A program made the position numbers and the translations under genes. A DNA stretch of 21,364 bases from JAVBSC01 sp031547305 (GTDB lineage: Bacteria; Desulfobacterota; Desulfovibrionia; Desulfovibrionales; Desulfovibrionaceae). The notes beneath the pieces are model-generated. The model saw only the letters and a list, made by a program, of their open reading frames with translations. It made no database searches and had not been told where the DNA came from. Shown in pieces: positions 1 to 7,307 of the stretch. Position 1 is the stretch's first letter. Every line of letters begins with the position of its first letter. The stretch is from NCBI GenBank assembly GCA_031547305.1, contig JAVBSC010000103.1, positions 1-21,364 on the forward strand, in the 5' to 3' direction.

Positions 1-16
1 AAACAAAATTTTGTTT
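1..16. repeat. 16-bp perfect palindrome at window edge
   Basis: AAACAAAATTTTGTTT is a perfect inverted repeat lying just before an extremely GC-rich stretch. It could be part of a terminator for a gene left of the window or a protein-binding site. No flanking gene is visible, so no function is assigned. Confidence 0.4.
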
Positions 17-21
17 GTCTA

Positions 22-88
22 CGGGGCCGGGGGGTTTTTTGCCCGCGGGCGGGGCCCCCTAGGGGGGGGGCGGGGGCCGCCCCCCCGC
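22..88. other. Extreme G/C low-complexity tract
   Basis: This stretch is almost entirely G and C apart from a T6 run (35-40). It has a G9 run at 62-70, a C7 run at 80-86, and the perfect palindrome CCCCCTAGGGGG at 55-66. Its composition is unlike anything else in the window and no reading frame is supported. It may form very stable hairpins or G-quadruplexes downstream of the BON gene, or it may be a low-quality sequencing or assembly stretch. The sequence alone cannot separate these. Confidence 0.5.
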
Positions 89-155
89 TTCTTATGCCAA
101 ATACGCCTGGCCTGGCCAGGATCACTCGGTCGACTGTCCCGCAGAGCAATCAAAA

Positions 156-467
156 TTAATGGGCCATCATGATGTTCGAAGTCACGCTGCGAGCGTCAGG
201 CGCCTGCAGCGCCACCGCCAGCGCTTCATCCGCCGTGGCCGGGTCGCTCACGCTGCCTGTCAGGGCCACATTGCCCTTGCCGTCCACCAGAACCGATATG
301 TTCGATCCGGTCAGATTGCTGTCCGCCGCCATAAGCCGGTTGACTTCCCTATCGACCTTGTAGGCCAGCGCATGGCCAAGATCCATTGCATTGGCCGTTC
401 CTGCCAGTCCAGCAAACACAAAAACGGATGCCGCCAACAAATAAGAAATCTTCTTTGAGGTATTCAT
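156..467 (-). CDS. Secreted single-BON-domain protein
   Basis: This 103-residue protein begins with a clear Sec signal peptide: a Lys pair at 5-6, a hydrophobic core at about 9-24, and a probable cleavage after the ANA at 25-27. The mature part resembles a single BON domain (about residues 37-101), with the pattern NISVLVDGKGNVALTGSV followed by an alternating helix/strand that ends in SNIMMAH. BON domains are found in periplasmic proteins such as OsmY and are thought to bind membranes or phospholipids. Full OsmY has two BON domains, so this is a minimal version. The start is supported by a GGAG about 8 nt upstream. It is divergent from tgt and shares the AT-rich 468-803 region with it. The role is probably envelope stress or maintenance, which is inferred. 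Confidence 0.75.
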   Translation of the reverse strand: MNTSKKISYLLAASVFVFAGLAGTANAMDLGHALAYKVDREVNRLMAADSNLTGSNISVLVDGKGNVALTGSVSDPATADEALAVALQAPDARSVTSNIMMAH

Positions 468-803
468 GATTTATCTCCGCTATAAGCACCATGCTCAGCA
501 AGGCCATAACCGACCAGCTCGCAAGTGGCGCAATAATTATTTATTCCACCAAACCACACATTAAAACATGCCGCATGCAAAAATGAACATAATGCATACA
601 TATATCAAAATACATAGACGATGAATATGCATTCCATTCATTAACACTCAATTCATACACATCTCCAAATTGTCAAGCGAACCCGACATAACATACTAAT
701 GCTCTCCAGCAATACAGATTTATGGTTTATATTTTTCAGATTCAGTTATTCAGGCGTGATATTTTCGTTGCACTTTTTTAGCTTGCGGCTATTCTCCACG
801 TTC
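468..803. other. AT-rich divergent intergenic region (BON gene / tgt)
   Basis: These 336 bp separate the divergent BON gene and tgt. The region is much more AT-rich than its neighbours and holds several short CAT/ATG-rich repeats (catac, gcatgc, aatgcat) at 560-660. A plausible plus-strand promoter is listed separately. No coding potential is believed here: the open frame from 699 into tgt encodes a hydrophobic leader that is not typical of the Tgt family. Confidence 0.5.
670..697 (+). promoter_or_regulatory. Putative sigma70-type promoter for tgt
   Basis: TTGTCA at 670-675 and CATACT at 692-697 are separated by 16 bp. The -35 matches consensus at 5 of 6 positions and the -10 at 4 of 6. Transcription would begin near 704, which is after the upstream ATG at 699. 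That supports the internal ATG at 804 as the real tgt start. Confidence 0.35.
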
Positions 804-1967
804 ATGAGCAGCTTTGATTCCACCGAGCATTCCGTGCTTGCCGGCCCTGGCGTCTTTGGCGTAACCGCGCGGGATGGCGCGGCCCGTTGCGGGGAACTGC
901 GCACCGCGCACGGAGTGGTGCATACCCCTATTTTTATGCCCGTGGGCACGGTGGGCAGCGTAAAAGCCCTGGCCCCGGACGATCTTGACGCGCTGGGAGC
1001 GGAGATCATCCTTGGCAACACCTATCATCTGTACCTGCGGCCCGGAGATGAGCGGATAGCCCGCCTGGGCGGCCTGCACGGCTTCAGTTCCTGGTCCAAG
1101 CCCGTTCTTACGGACAGCGGCGGGTTCCAGGCCTTCAGCCTGTCCGAATTGCGCAAGATCAGCGAAAACGGCGTGGAGTTCCGCTCCCACCTGGACGGCT
1201 CGAAACATCTGTTCACCCCTGAAAAGGTGATCCAAATCCAGCGTAACCTGAATTCCGACGTCATGATGGTGCTGGATGAATGCGTGCCTTACGGCACCCC
1301 GCGCGACTACACGGCCAGGTCCATAAAATTGACCACGCGCTGGGCTTTGCGGTCCAGAGCGGCTTACCCGGCCGGCATGGCCGGCAATCTTTTGTTCGCC
1401 ATCACCCAGGGCGGCTTTTTTGAGGACCTCCGCGCGGAGTCGATTCAGGAGCTGGCGGAGCATGATTTTGACGGGTTCGCCATAGGCGGGCTGTCTGTGG
1501 GCGAGCCCAAGGAGCTTATGTACAGCCTGTTGGAAGCCAGCGCTCCGCTCCTGCCGGAGGAAAAACCGCGCTACCTGATGGGCGTGGGCACGCCCCTGGA
1601 TATTGTCACCGGCATCAGCAGGGGTGTGGATATGTTCGACTGCGTGCTGCCCACCCGTAACGCCCGCAACGGCACGCTGTACACCTCGCTGGGAAAAATC
1701 AACATCAAACGCCGGGAATTCGCGGAAGACCAGAACCCGCTGGACCCGGCCTGTTCCTGTTACACCTGCCGGACCTTCAGCCGCGCTTATTTGCGGCACC
1801 TTTACACGGCCGGGGAGCTTCTGGCCTTCAGGCTGAATTCTCTGCACAACCTGACTTATTATCTGGATTTGGTCCGGAAAGCCCGCACGGCCATCCGTGA
1901 AGGGCGCTTTACCGCGCTCAGGGAAGAAATCATGGCGCTTTACGCGGATGAATTGAAAGCGGCTTAG
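804..1967 (+). CDS. tgt: Queuine/preQ1 tRNA-guanine transglycosylase
   Basis: Bacterial Tgt swaps guanine-34 of GUN-anticodon tRNAs for preQ1 in queuosine biosynthesis. Numbered from the ATG at 804 (387 residues, the family's usual size), the protein shows FMPVGT at 45-49, the substrate-binding DSGGFQ with Asp104, and FAIGGLSVGE. It also has the nucleophilic Asp279 in MFDCVLPTRNARNG. The zinc site is Cys317, Cys319, Cys322 and His348. An in-frame ATG at 699 would add 35 mostly hydrophobic residues, but it lacks a ribosome-binding site, lies on a probable promoter and does not match the family, so 804 is preferred. The 804 start also lacks a strong Shine-Dalgarno. The gene is convergent with the histidine kinase downstream. 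Identity is secure; the start less so. Confidence 0.95.
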   Translation: MSSFDSTEHSVLAGPGVFGVTARDGAARCGELRTAHGVVHTPIFMPVGTVGSVKALAPDDLDALGAEIILGNTYHLYLRPGDERIARLGGLHGFSSWSKPVLTDSGGFQAFSLSELRKISENGVEFRSHLDGSKHLFTPEKVIQIQRNLNSDVMMVLDECVPYGTPRDYTARSIKLTTRWALRSRAAYPAGMAGNLLFAITQGGFFEDLRAESIQELAEHDFDGFAIGGLSVGEPKELMYSLLEASAPLLPEEKPRYLMGVGTPLDIVTGISRGVDMFDCVLPTRNARNGTLYTSLGKINIKRREFAEDQNPLDPACSCYTCRTFSRAYLRHLYTAGELLAFRLNSLHNLTYYLDLVRKARTAIREGRFTALREEIMALYADELKAA

Positions 1968-1996
1968 GACAAAATATTAAGCTTTGGGGTTAAACA

Positions 1997-2064
1997 ATGC
2001 AAGTTTCGCAAGCGGTATAGGATTTCACTTGTAACAATGCCAGATTCTCAAGATAAACGACAAG
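1997..2064. repeat. Imperfect ~20-bp direct repeat between tgt and kinase
   Basis: Two copies starting AACAATGC lie about 40 bp apart in the 149-bp gap between convergent genes. They agree at 17 of 20 positions over the first 20 bases. Shorter CTTCGCG repeats follow at 2064-2088. The function is unknown. This could be a remnant of an intergenic repeat family. Confidence 0.35.
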
Positions 2065-2092
2065 CTTCGCGAGCATCCGCTTCGCGTCTGCC

Positions 2093-2117
2093 GAGCAATT
2101 TCAAAGTGAAATTGCTC
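2093..2117. terminator. Perfect 11-bp hairpin between convergent genes
   Basis: GAGCAATTTCA and TGAAATTGCTC pair perfectly around a 3-nt loop. The hairpin abuts the TAG stop of the histidine kinase gene and lies about 125 bp beyond tgt. There is no T-tract on either strand, so it is not a textbook intrinsic terminator. It may act as a 3'-end stabilising stem or a bidirectional terminator. Confidence 0.45.
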
Positions 2118-4348
2118 TAAGCGTTCGGCCGGATCCAACGCCGCAACGCCATGAGCAGCTGATGCGGCTCAATGGGTTTGGTAAGGTAGTCGTTAAGCCC
2201 GGCGGCAAAGCCCAAATCCTTATCCTCTTTCATGGCGTTGGCCGTAACCGCCACAATGGGCAGGCTATCGTGCCCGGCGAGCTTCCGGATCTCTCTGGAA
2301 GCCTGTATCCCGTCCATCTCAGGCATCTGCATATCCATAAACACCAGGTCAAAGGTCCCCTTGCGCACGGCTTGCACGGCAATCAGGCCGTTCTCGGCCA
2401 CAACGACTTCCGCGCCCGTTGGGCTGAGCAGTTCTTTAAGCAGAAACTGGTTGACCTCGTTGTCTTCAGCCACCAGGATGCGCCGGCCTTCCAGGCGCAG
2501 TTGCCGGAACGACTCCATCGCGCCGTGCTCCGCGCCCCCGGCAAGCTCGGTGCGCACAGGCTCGAGCCGCATGGTAAAGCCAAAGGTTGTGCCGCGCCCC
2601 GGCAGGCTCTGCACGGAAAAACTACCGCCCATCATGGTGACTATCCTGGCGCTGATGGCCAGGCCCAGGCCTGTGCCGCCAAAGCGCCGGGTAATGGATG
2701 CGTCGGCCTGGGAAAACGGCTTGAACAGGGAATCCAGTTTTTCCGGCGGAATGCCCAGGCCGGTATCCGTCACGGCCACGCGCACGGTCAGTTTTCCATC
2801 CGCTTCCGCGGGCTCGCCCGGAGCACAGTAAATACGCACCGCCCCCTGCTCGGTAAACTTCAGGGCATTGCCGGCCAGGTTGTTCAAAACCTGAGATACG
2901 CGCACCTGGTCGCCGGCGAAAAACTCCGGCAAACTCGCGGAGTAATCCATGGAAAACTCCAGCCCCTTGGTCTGGGCGTTTTCCTGATGAATCAGCATAA
3001 CCTGGCCGATGGCCTCGCGCAGGTTGAACGGGGTGCTGTCCAGTTCAAACATCCCGGCCTCAATCTTGGAGATGTCCAGGATGTTGTTGATGATCCCGAG
3101 CAGCGATTTGGCCGCCACCTGAATTTTTACGACATAATCGCGTTTTTTGGCGGAAAAAGCGTTGTCCGCAAGATACAGATGGGCCATTCCGATGACCGCG
3201 TTCAGGGGGGTGCGGATTTCATGGCTCATATTGGCCAAGAATTCGCTTTTCATCCTGCTCGCCTGCTGCGATTGGACGACCATGCCCCGCATGGAGCTGA
3301 CCAGGGCTTGCAGGGCTTTGTGCAAAATTCCCAACTCGTCGGAACGGCTGGAATTTTCCAGCTTGAGCGTCAGATCGCCTTCAGAAACTTTTTTGGCGTA
3401 ATCAACCAGGGACAGCAGGGAACTGAGCACGCCGTTCACCACCCGGATAACACCGAATGAGATAAGGCAGAGCGCGGTAAAGCTAACCAGAAAGACCACA
3501 AAACTGATGTCCCTGGCGAAGCGGAAAATCTCGGAATCAAGGCCGCTGCTGAGCACGGCCCAGCCTGTGGTGGGGTCCACTTCCGCATAGCCCAGATAAT
3601 TCCTGTCGCCCAGAGAGTATCTGACGTTGCCGCCGTTGCGCGTGTGGGCCAAACTGGCATAGAGTTCAGAAAAGGCGGCCCCTTTTTTCATAACGTCTCT
3701 GTCCCGGTGGGAAACGAACGTGCCGCCCGGAGCCAGCAAAGCGGTGAATACGGATTGGATGCCGTTTTGCTCCGCTTGGTCGTAGCTCACAAGCTCCGGA
3801 AAATCGTTGACCATGACCACCGCCCCCGCGACTTCCCCATTGATGTAGACCGGGGCCGCGGCCGTGGCGCTGAGGTTCTTTGTCAGAACCCCCACGCTGG
3901 CGTCGCTCAGGGTGAACTCACCCTCCAGGGCCGTTCTGACGTATGGCCTGTCGGCGTAAGAAACGCCTATCTGCATCCGGCTGTTGGAGGCGACGCACTT
4001 GCCGTTTTTATCCACAATCAGGATGCCGCGGTAATATTCGTTCCCCTGGATGATTATCTCGAACCAGTTCTCCGTATCGTCCCGGATTTCAGCGCTGTTG
4101 TCCGAATTCGGATCCAGAAGGCCGGTCACATGCGGATCCGTGGTCATCTTCTCTACAGATGTGGCCATGGACCGGAAAAGAAGCGACATGGCATTATGCA
4201 CGTTCTTTGTCTGGGCCTTAGCAATAAGCAGCGTGGACTCTTCAACCGCTTTCTGGGCCGCGCTGTGGGTGTAATAGACCAGAAAAACAGTCAGAGCCAG
4301 CGAACCGAGCAGGAACGGCGCTATGATATTCATGCGCAGACTGTGCAT
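2117..4348 (-). CDS. Membrane hybrid sensor histidine kinase with extracytoplasmic Cache-type sensor
   Basis: This 743-residue protein has a full hybrid-kinase layout. A first membrane segment lies at about 9-26. An extracytoplasmic dCache-like sensor spans about 35-275, with motifs such as YRGILIVDKNGKCVASN and YADRPYVRTAL. A second membrane segment at about 281-302 is followed by a HAMP linker to about 360. The HisKA domain carries His376 in MSHEIRTPLNAVIG. The HATPase has an N box around 489-498, DTGLGIP at 528-534 and GGTGLGLAIS. The C-terminal receiver carries phosphoacceptor Asp672 in FMDMQMPEMDG and the conserved Lys in LTKPI. There is no Hpt domain, so phosphate must pass to a separate protein. 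GGGAG just upstream supports this start. No cognate response regulator is adjacent, so the signal and target are unknown. Cache sensors usually bind small molecules such as carboxylates or amino acids. Confidence 0.92.
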   Translation of the reverse strand: MHSLRMNIIAPFLLGSLALTVFLVYYTHSAAQKAVEESTLLIAKAQTKNVHNAMSLLFRSMATSVEKMTTDPHVTGLLDPNSDNSAEIRDDTENWFEIIIQGNEYYRGILIVDKNGKCVASNSRMQIGVSYADRPYVRTALEGEFTLSDASVGVLTKNLSATAAAPVYINGEVAGAVVMVNDFPELVSYDQAEQNGIQSVFTALLAPGGTFVSHRDRDVMKKGAAFSELYASLAHTRNGGNVRYSLGDRNYLGYAEVDPTTGWAVLSSGLDSEIFRFARDISFVVFLVSFTALCLISFGVIRVVNGVLSSLLSLVDYAKKVSEGDLTLKLENSSRSDELGILHKALQALVSSMRGMVVQSQQASRMKSEFLANMSHEIRTPLNAVIGMAHLYLADNAFSAKKRDYVVKIQVAAKSLLGIINNILDISKIEAGMFELDSTPFNLREAIGQVMLIHQENAQTKGLEFSMDYSASLPEFFAGDQVRVSQVLNNLAGNALKFTEQGAVRIYCAPGEPAEADGKLTVRVAVTDTGLGIPPEKLDSLFKPFSQADASITRRFGGTGLGLAISARIVTMMGGSFSVQSLPGRGTTFGFTMRLEPVRTELAGGAEHGAMESFRQLRLEGRRILVAEDNEVNQFLLKELLSPTGAEVVVAENGLIAVQAVRKGTFDLVFMDMQMPEMDGIQASREIRKLAGHDSLPIVAVTANAMKEDKDLGFAAGLNDYLTKPIEPHQLLMALRRWIRPNA

Positions 4349-4434
4349 GGCGCTCCCGTATTGGATAGGTGTGTGGTGTTCGCGCTAGCAGTAAACAAAC
4401 CTCCGGGTAAAATCAATATATTTTCATACATATC

Positions 4435-4463
4435 ATTATATATAAAATAACGTTTTATTTTAA
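4435..4463 (-). promoter_or_regulatory. Putative sigma70 promoter for the histidine kinase
   Basis: Reading the minus strand, TTAAAA (4463-4458), a 17-bp spacer and a perfect TATAAT (4440-4435) lie about 90 bp upstream of the kinase start. The -10 is exact and the -35 matches at 4 of 6 positions. Confidence 0.45.
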
Positions 4464-4616
4464 GCTGTTTAGAATTCGCCCCAAAATCCCCTGTCTCCAA
4501 AAACAGCCTGTGGGCCCCCTCCCAACTCAATAACTTTGAGGGCAAACATCCCCGGCCGGCGGCCCGTCAGTATCGGTCTCTTTTTCGGCAACAGCAATAA
4601 AAGCAACGGATTACTC

Positions 4617-4643
4617 AGCGGATGCAGGCAGTCCGCTTTTTTT
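4617..4643 (+). terminator. Terminator-like hairpin with T-tract upstream of OYE gene
   Basis: AGCGGA/TCCGCT form a 6-bp stem with a 9-nt loop, followed directly by a run of T to 4643. It faces the plus strand, but no plus-strand gene lies upstream. It is therefore either an insulator, a leader attenuator for the 4929 gene, or a chance structure. Confidence 0.35.
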
Positions 4644-4928
4644 CGCAAGTTGGCAAACAACATTCCCATACGCAATTTTTATATTCTTTTATTGCGGTCA
4701 ACAGAAGCGCAACAGGGGCGATTCCGGCAGGCCGCATAAAACGCCTCCAGCCTCCGGCGCTTAGGACCGCACTAAATACGCCTTTTGCCTTCTTCTGGCT
4801 TCAATCGCTTTCATGACTCCACATAAACATTTTGAATTTGCCTTCCCATAAAAACCGGCCCACAAAAGCTACACTCCGCGAGAACAAGCAAGTCAACGTC
4901 CACCTTAAAAATAACAGGCAGGTATATC

Positions 4929-6950
4929 ATGAATCAATACCCGCATCTTTTTTCCCCGATCACCATAAAAAACACGGTTATCCCCAACAGGATCTTCATG
5001 CCGCCCATGGGCACTAACCTGGCCAACGTGGACGGCACCCCCAGCCGGCGGCAGGAAGAATATTACGCCTTGCGGGCCGAGGGCGGGGCCGGGCTGATCA
5101 CCATTGAAAACGTCTGTATCGACTTCCCCCTGGGCACCAACGGCACCACGCAGCTGCGCTTCGACAACGATCAGTATTTGCCGGGATTTTACCGAATGGT
5201 GGAAAAAATGCGGGCCTTCGGCTCCCGCGTGTCCGTACAGCTCAACCACGCTGGCGCCAGCGCCTGGCCGGGCCGCCTGGGCGGGCGGCAGCCCGCGTCC
5301 GCCTCCGCCGTGAAGACCAAAAGCGGCGGCATGAGCCGGGCGCTCTCGGTCGAAGAAATCCACGCCATTGTCAAAAAATTCGGCGAAGCCGCGCTGCGCG
5401 CCAAGCGGGCCGGCTGCGACCTGGTGGAAATCCACGGCGGCCATCTGTACCTTTTGAGCCAGTTCATGTCACCACTGACCAATCACCGCACGGATGAATT
5501 CGGCGGCCCCATTGAAAACCGCGCCCGCTTTGCCGCCCTGGTGGCCAGGGAAGTCCGTGACCGCGTCGGGCCACAATTTCCAGTGGTTATCCGGGTCAGT
5601 GTGGACGAGCTTATGCCCGGCGGCAACACCCTGGCGGACGGCCTGGCCCTGCTGGAGCACTTTGCGGAGTACGTGGACGTCATCAGCGTGTCCGCCGGCC
5701 TGCCGGACAACCTGGAGCTCCAGATCGATAAAATGTCTCTGGAGGACGGCTGGCGGGCCTACATGGCCAAGGCGGTCCGGGACGAGTTCAAAAAGCCGGT
5801 CGTGGTTTCCGGCAACATCCGCAACCCGGAAGTGGCGGAGCGCCTGCTGGGCGAAGGTTATACCGATTTTGTGGGCATCGGGCGCGGCCTGATTGCGGAT
5901 CCCTTCTGGCCGCGCAAAGCGCGCCTGGGCCGTACAAAGCTGCTCCGGCGCTGCATTTCCTGCAACATAGGTTGCGCGGACAACCGCATCGCCGCGGCCA
6001 AGCCCATACGCTGCACCATCAATCCGGATATTTTCCACGCCGATCCGAAACCCGCGCTCAAAAACAACCTGCGCGTCACGGTTATCGGCGGTGGGGTGGC
6101 AGGCCTGGAAGCCGCCTGCACCTCCGCAGAGGCGGGCTGCGAAGTCAGCCTCCTGGAAAAGGAGAGCCAGCTCGGCGGGCTGGCCGGAAAAATTGCCGCA
6201 TTCCCCGCAAAATACCGCATCGGCTGGTTTGTGGAGTACCTTGAGGAGCGGGCCAGGAGCCTGCCGAATCTTAAAATCTCGTTGTCCAGCCCTGCGGATC
6301 GCCAGCGCATTGAAAGCCTGAAGCCGGACATCGTCATCGCATCCACCGGCGCCGCTCCCCTGCTGCCCTCCATAGCCGGGCTGAAGGAAGCGCTGGAAGC
6401 CGATAATCCCAAGGTGTTCAGCATCTTCGGCCTTATGGACAACCTGGAAAAATTCAAAGGCATTTCCGCCTCGAACATCGCGGTTGTGGGCGGCGGGGCC
6501 GTTGGCCTTGACGTGGCGGAGTTCTTCGCGGATCAGCGCGAAAGCCGCCAGATCAACCACAAAATCAGCATTGTGGAAATGCTGCCGACCATCGGCCGGG
6601 ATCTGGACACCATAACCAAGGGCGACATGCTGAAAATGCTTAAAGCGCACGCGGTGGACGAGCATGTGGAAACAAAGCTCGCGCTCGTGCGCCCTGGCAG
6701 TCTGGGACTGGAAAAGGACGGCAAACACCTGAACCTGGACTACGACTACGCCTTCATCTGTCTGGGCCTGCGCCCGGGCAGCCCCCTAGGGCCGGATTTG
6801 CCCGGCTGGTGCAGGGAAAAAGGCATGGAATTCCTGGAACTGGGGGACGCCAGATCCGCCCGGCGGATCATCGACGCCACCCGCGAAGGCCGGGACGCGG
6901 CCAATCTGGTCCGCCGTTGCCTGGCCATGCGCGAGTTATGCGGATGCTGA
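4929..6950 (+). CDS. Old Yellow Enzyme-type Fe-S flavin reductase (2,4-dienoyl-CoA reductase / enoate reductase family)
   Basis: At 673 residues this has the family architecture of FadH, trimethylamine dehydrogenase and BaiCD/BaiH. An N-terminal FMN TIM barrel spans about 1-335, with MPPMGTN, the active-site IHGGHLYLLSQF (His169, His172, Tyr174) and GIGRGLIADP. A [4Fe-4S] site follows: Cys342, Cys345, Cys349 and Cys362. Next come a dinucleotide site VTVIGGGVAGLEAA (about 383-396) and a second one, IAVVGGGAVGLDVAEFF (about 517-533). Such enzymes take electrons from NAD(P)H through FAD and Fe-S to FMN and reduce activated C=C bonds, usually in unsaturated acyl-CoAs or carboxylates in anaerobes. 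Its position ahead of the acyl-CoA dehydrogenase/Fix operon suggests the same pathway. A hairpin at 7001-7038 and a separate promoter suggest it is its own transcript. The substrate cannot be assigned. Confidence 0.88.
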   Translation: MNQYPHLFSPITIKNTVIPNRIFMPPMGTNLANVDGTPSRRQEEYYALRAEGGAGLITIENVCIDFPLGTNGTTQLRFDNDQYLPGFYRMVEKMRAFGSRVSVQLNHAGASAWPGRLGGRQPASASAVKTKSGGMSRALSVEEIHAIVKKFGEAALRAKRAGCDLVEIHGGHLYLLSQFMSPLTNHRTDEFGGPIENRARFAALVAREVRDRVGPQFPVVIRVSVDELMPGGNTLADGLALLEHFAEYVDVISVSAGLPDNLELQIDKMSLEDGWRAYMAKAVRDEFKKPVVVSGNIRNPEVAERLLGEGYTDFVGIGRGLIADPFWPRKARLGRTKLLRRCISCNIGCADNRIAAAKPIRCTINPDIFHADPKPALKNNLRVTVIGGGVAGLEAACTSAEAGCEVSLLEKESQLGGLAGKIAAFPAKYRIGWFVEYLEERARSLPNLKISLSSPADRQRIESLKPDIVIASTGAAPLLPSIAGLKEALEADNPKVFSIFGLMDNLEKFKGISASNIAVVGGGAVGLDVAEFFADQRESRQINHKISIVEMLPTIGRDLDTITKGDMLKMLKAHAVDEHVETKLALVRPGSLGLEKDGKHLNLDYDYAFICLGLRPGSPLGPDLPGWCREKGMEFLELGDARSARRIIDATREGRDAANLVRRCLAMRELCGC

Positions 6951-7000
6951 GCGCTCTCCGCGTTTTGCGGCGACGTTTTTTGCTGCTGAGGAATATTGAT

Positions 7001-7038
7001 ATCGCCCCCCTGCCAAAGCTCACGCGCAGGGAGGCGAT
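7001..7038 (+). terminator. 12-bp hairpin downstream of OYE gene
   Basis: ATCGCCCCCCTG (7001-7012) pairs with CAGGGAGGCGAT (7027-7038) with one mismatch and a 14-nt loop. It is followed by an imperfect T-rich stretch, TTGGGTTT. It lies 50 bp after the flavin-reductase stop and probably ends or attenuates that transcript. Confidence 0.45.
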
Positions 7039-7145
7039 TTGGGTTTCAGAAGCGGATGGTTGCCTGTTGCCGCGCCTTGTCGCTTACCCCGCCCTGCCAG
7101 GCGCATTTCAAAATAGTTCATGCAGATAAATACGGCATTATCAAT

Positions 7146-7173
7146 TTGACCAGAGCCGCTATTCCGTTAATCT
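7146..7173 (+). promoter_or_regulatory. Putative promoter for ydiO-fixABCX operon
   Basis: TTGACC (7146-7151) and TAATCT (7168-7173) are separated by 16 bp. The elements match sigma70 consensus at 5 and 4 of 6 positions. It lies about 135 bp before the dehydrogenase ATG, giving a leader that contains the C11 tract. Confidence 0.35.
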
Positions 7174-7245
7174 AATAACAAATGCTTAAAAGCCGTTGCC
7201 TGGGAAACGAGAGCCAGTCAGGCTTTCTAAAAAATTTAAGGACCG

Positions 7246-7256
7246 CCCCCCCCCCC
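7246..7256 (+). repeat. C11 homopolymer in operon leader
   Basis: An uninterrupted run of 11 cytosines lies about 50 nt upstream of the acyl-CoA dehydrogenase start. Tracts of this length are prone to slipped-strand length change and could alter leader structure. They are also a common site of sequencing error. Confidence 0.6.
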
Positions 7257-7307
7257 GGGCAAGGCACGCAACGCGTCCGCAATTCTAAACCTAGCTGGGA
7301 GTTGATT

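Larger units (their letters stand above)
4349..4928. other. 580-bp non-coding region (kinase / OYE gene)
   Basis: No convincing gene is present. Short frames here lack ribosome-binding sites and family resemblance. The left end is AT-rich and carries the kinase promoter. The middle has GC-rich blocks and a terminator-like hairpin on the plus strand. The right end is the leader of the 4929 gene, with a weak Shine-Dalgarno-like AGGCAGG about 6 nt before its ATG. I could not place a promoter for that gene with confidence. Confidence 0.5.
6951..7307. other. Intergenic region before the ydiO-fix operon
   Basis: These 357 bp hold a hairpin (7001-7038), a candidate promoter (7146-7173) and an uninterrupted run of 11 C (7246-7256) about 50 nt before the acyl-CoA dehydrogenase start. 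Frames in this stretch, including the one continuous with the dehydrogenase from 7182, have no ribosome-binding site or family support. Confidence 0.5.

Noticed and set aside
699..803. Upstream extension of the tgt reading frame
   Set aside because: It would add 35 hydrophobic residues not typical of Tgt, lacks a ribosome-binding site and overlaps a probable promoter/transcription start.
2162..3460. Long open frame antisense to the histidine kinase
   Set aside because: It is a shadow of a high-GC gene on the other strand; the sense frame has complete kinase motifs.
4469..4675. Short minus-strand frame in the 580-bp gap
   Set aside because: No ribosome-binding site, low-complexity Leu run and no family resemblance.
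5469..6728. Long minus-strand open frame under the OYE gene
   Set aside because: The sense strand has all FMN, Fe-S and FAD/NAD motifs; the antisense product has no recognisable domain.
7182..7307. Upstream extension of the first acyl-CoA dehydrogenase
   Set aside because: The frame runs through the C11 tract, has no ribosome-binding site, and does not match the family N-terminus, which begins MDFRLTEEQEL at 7308.
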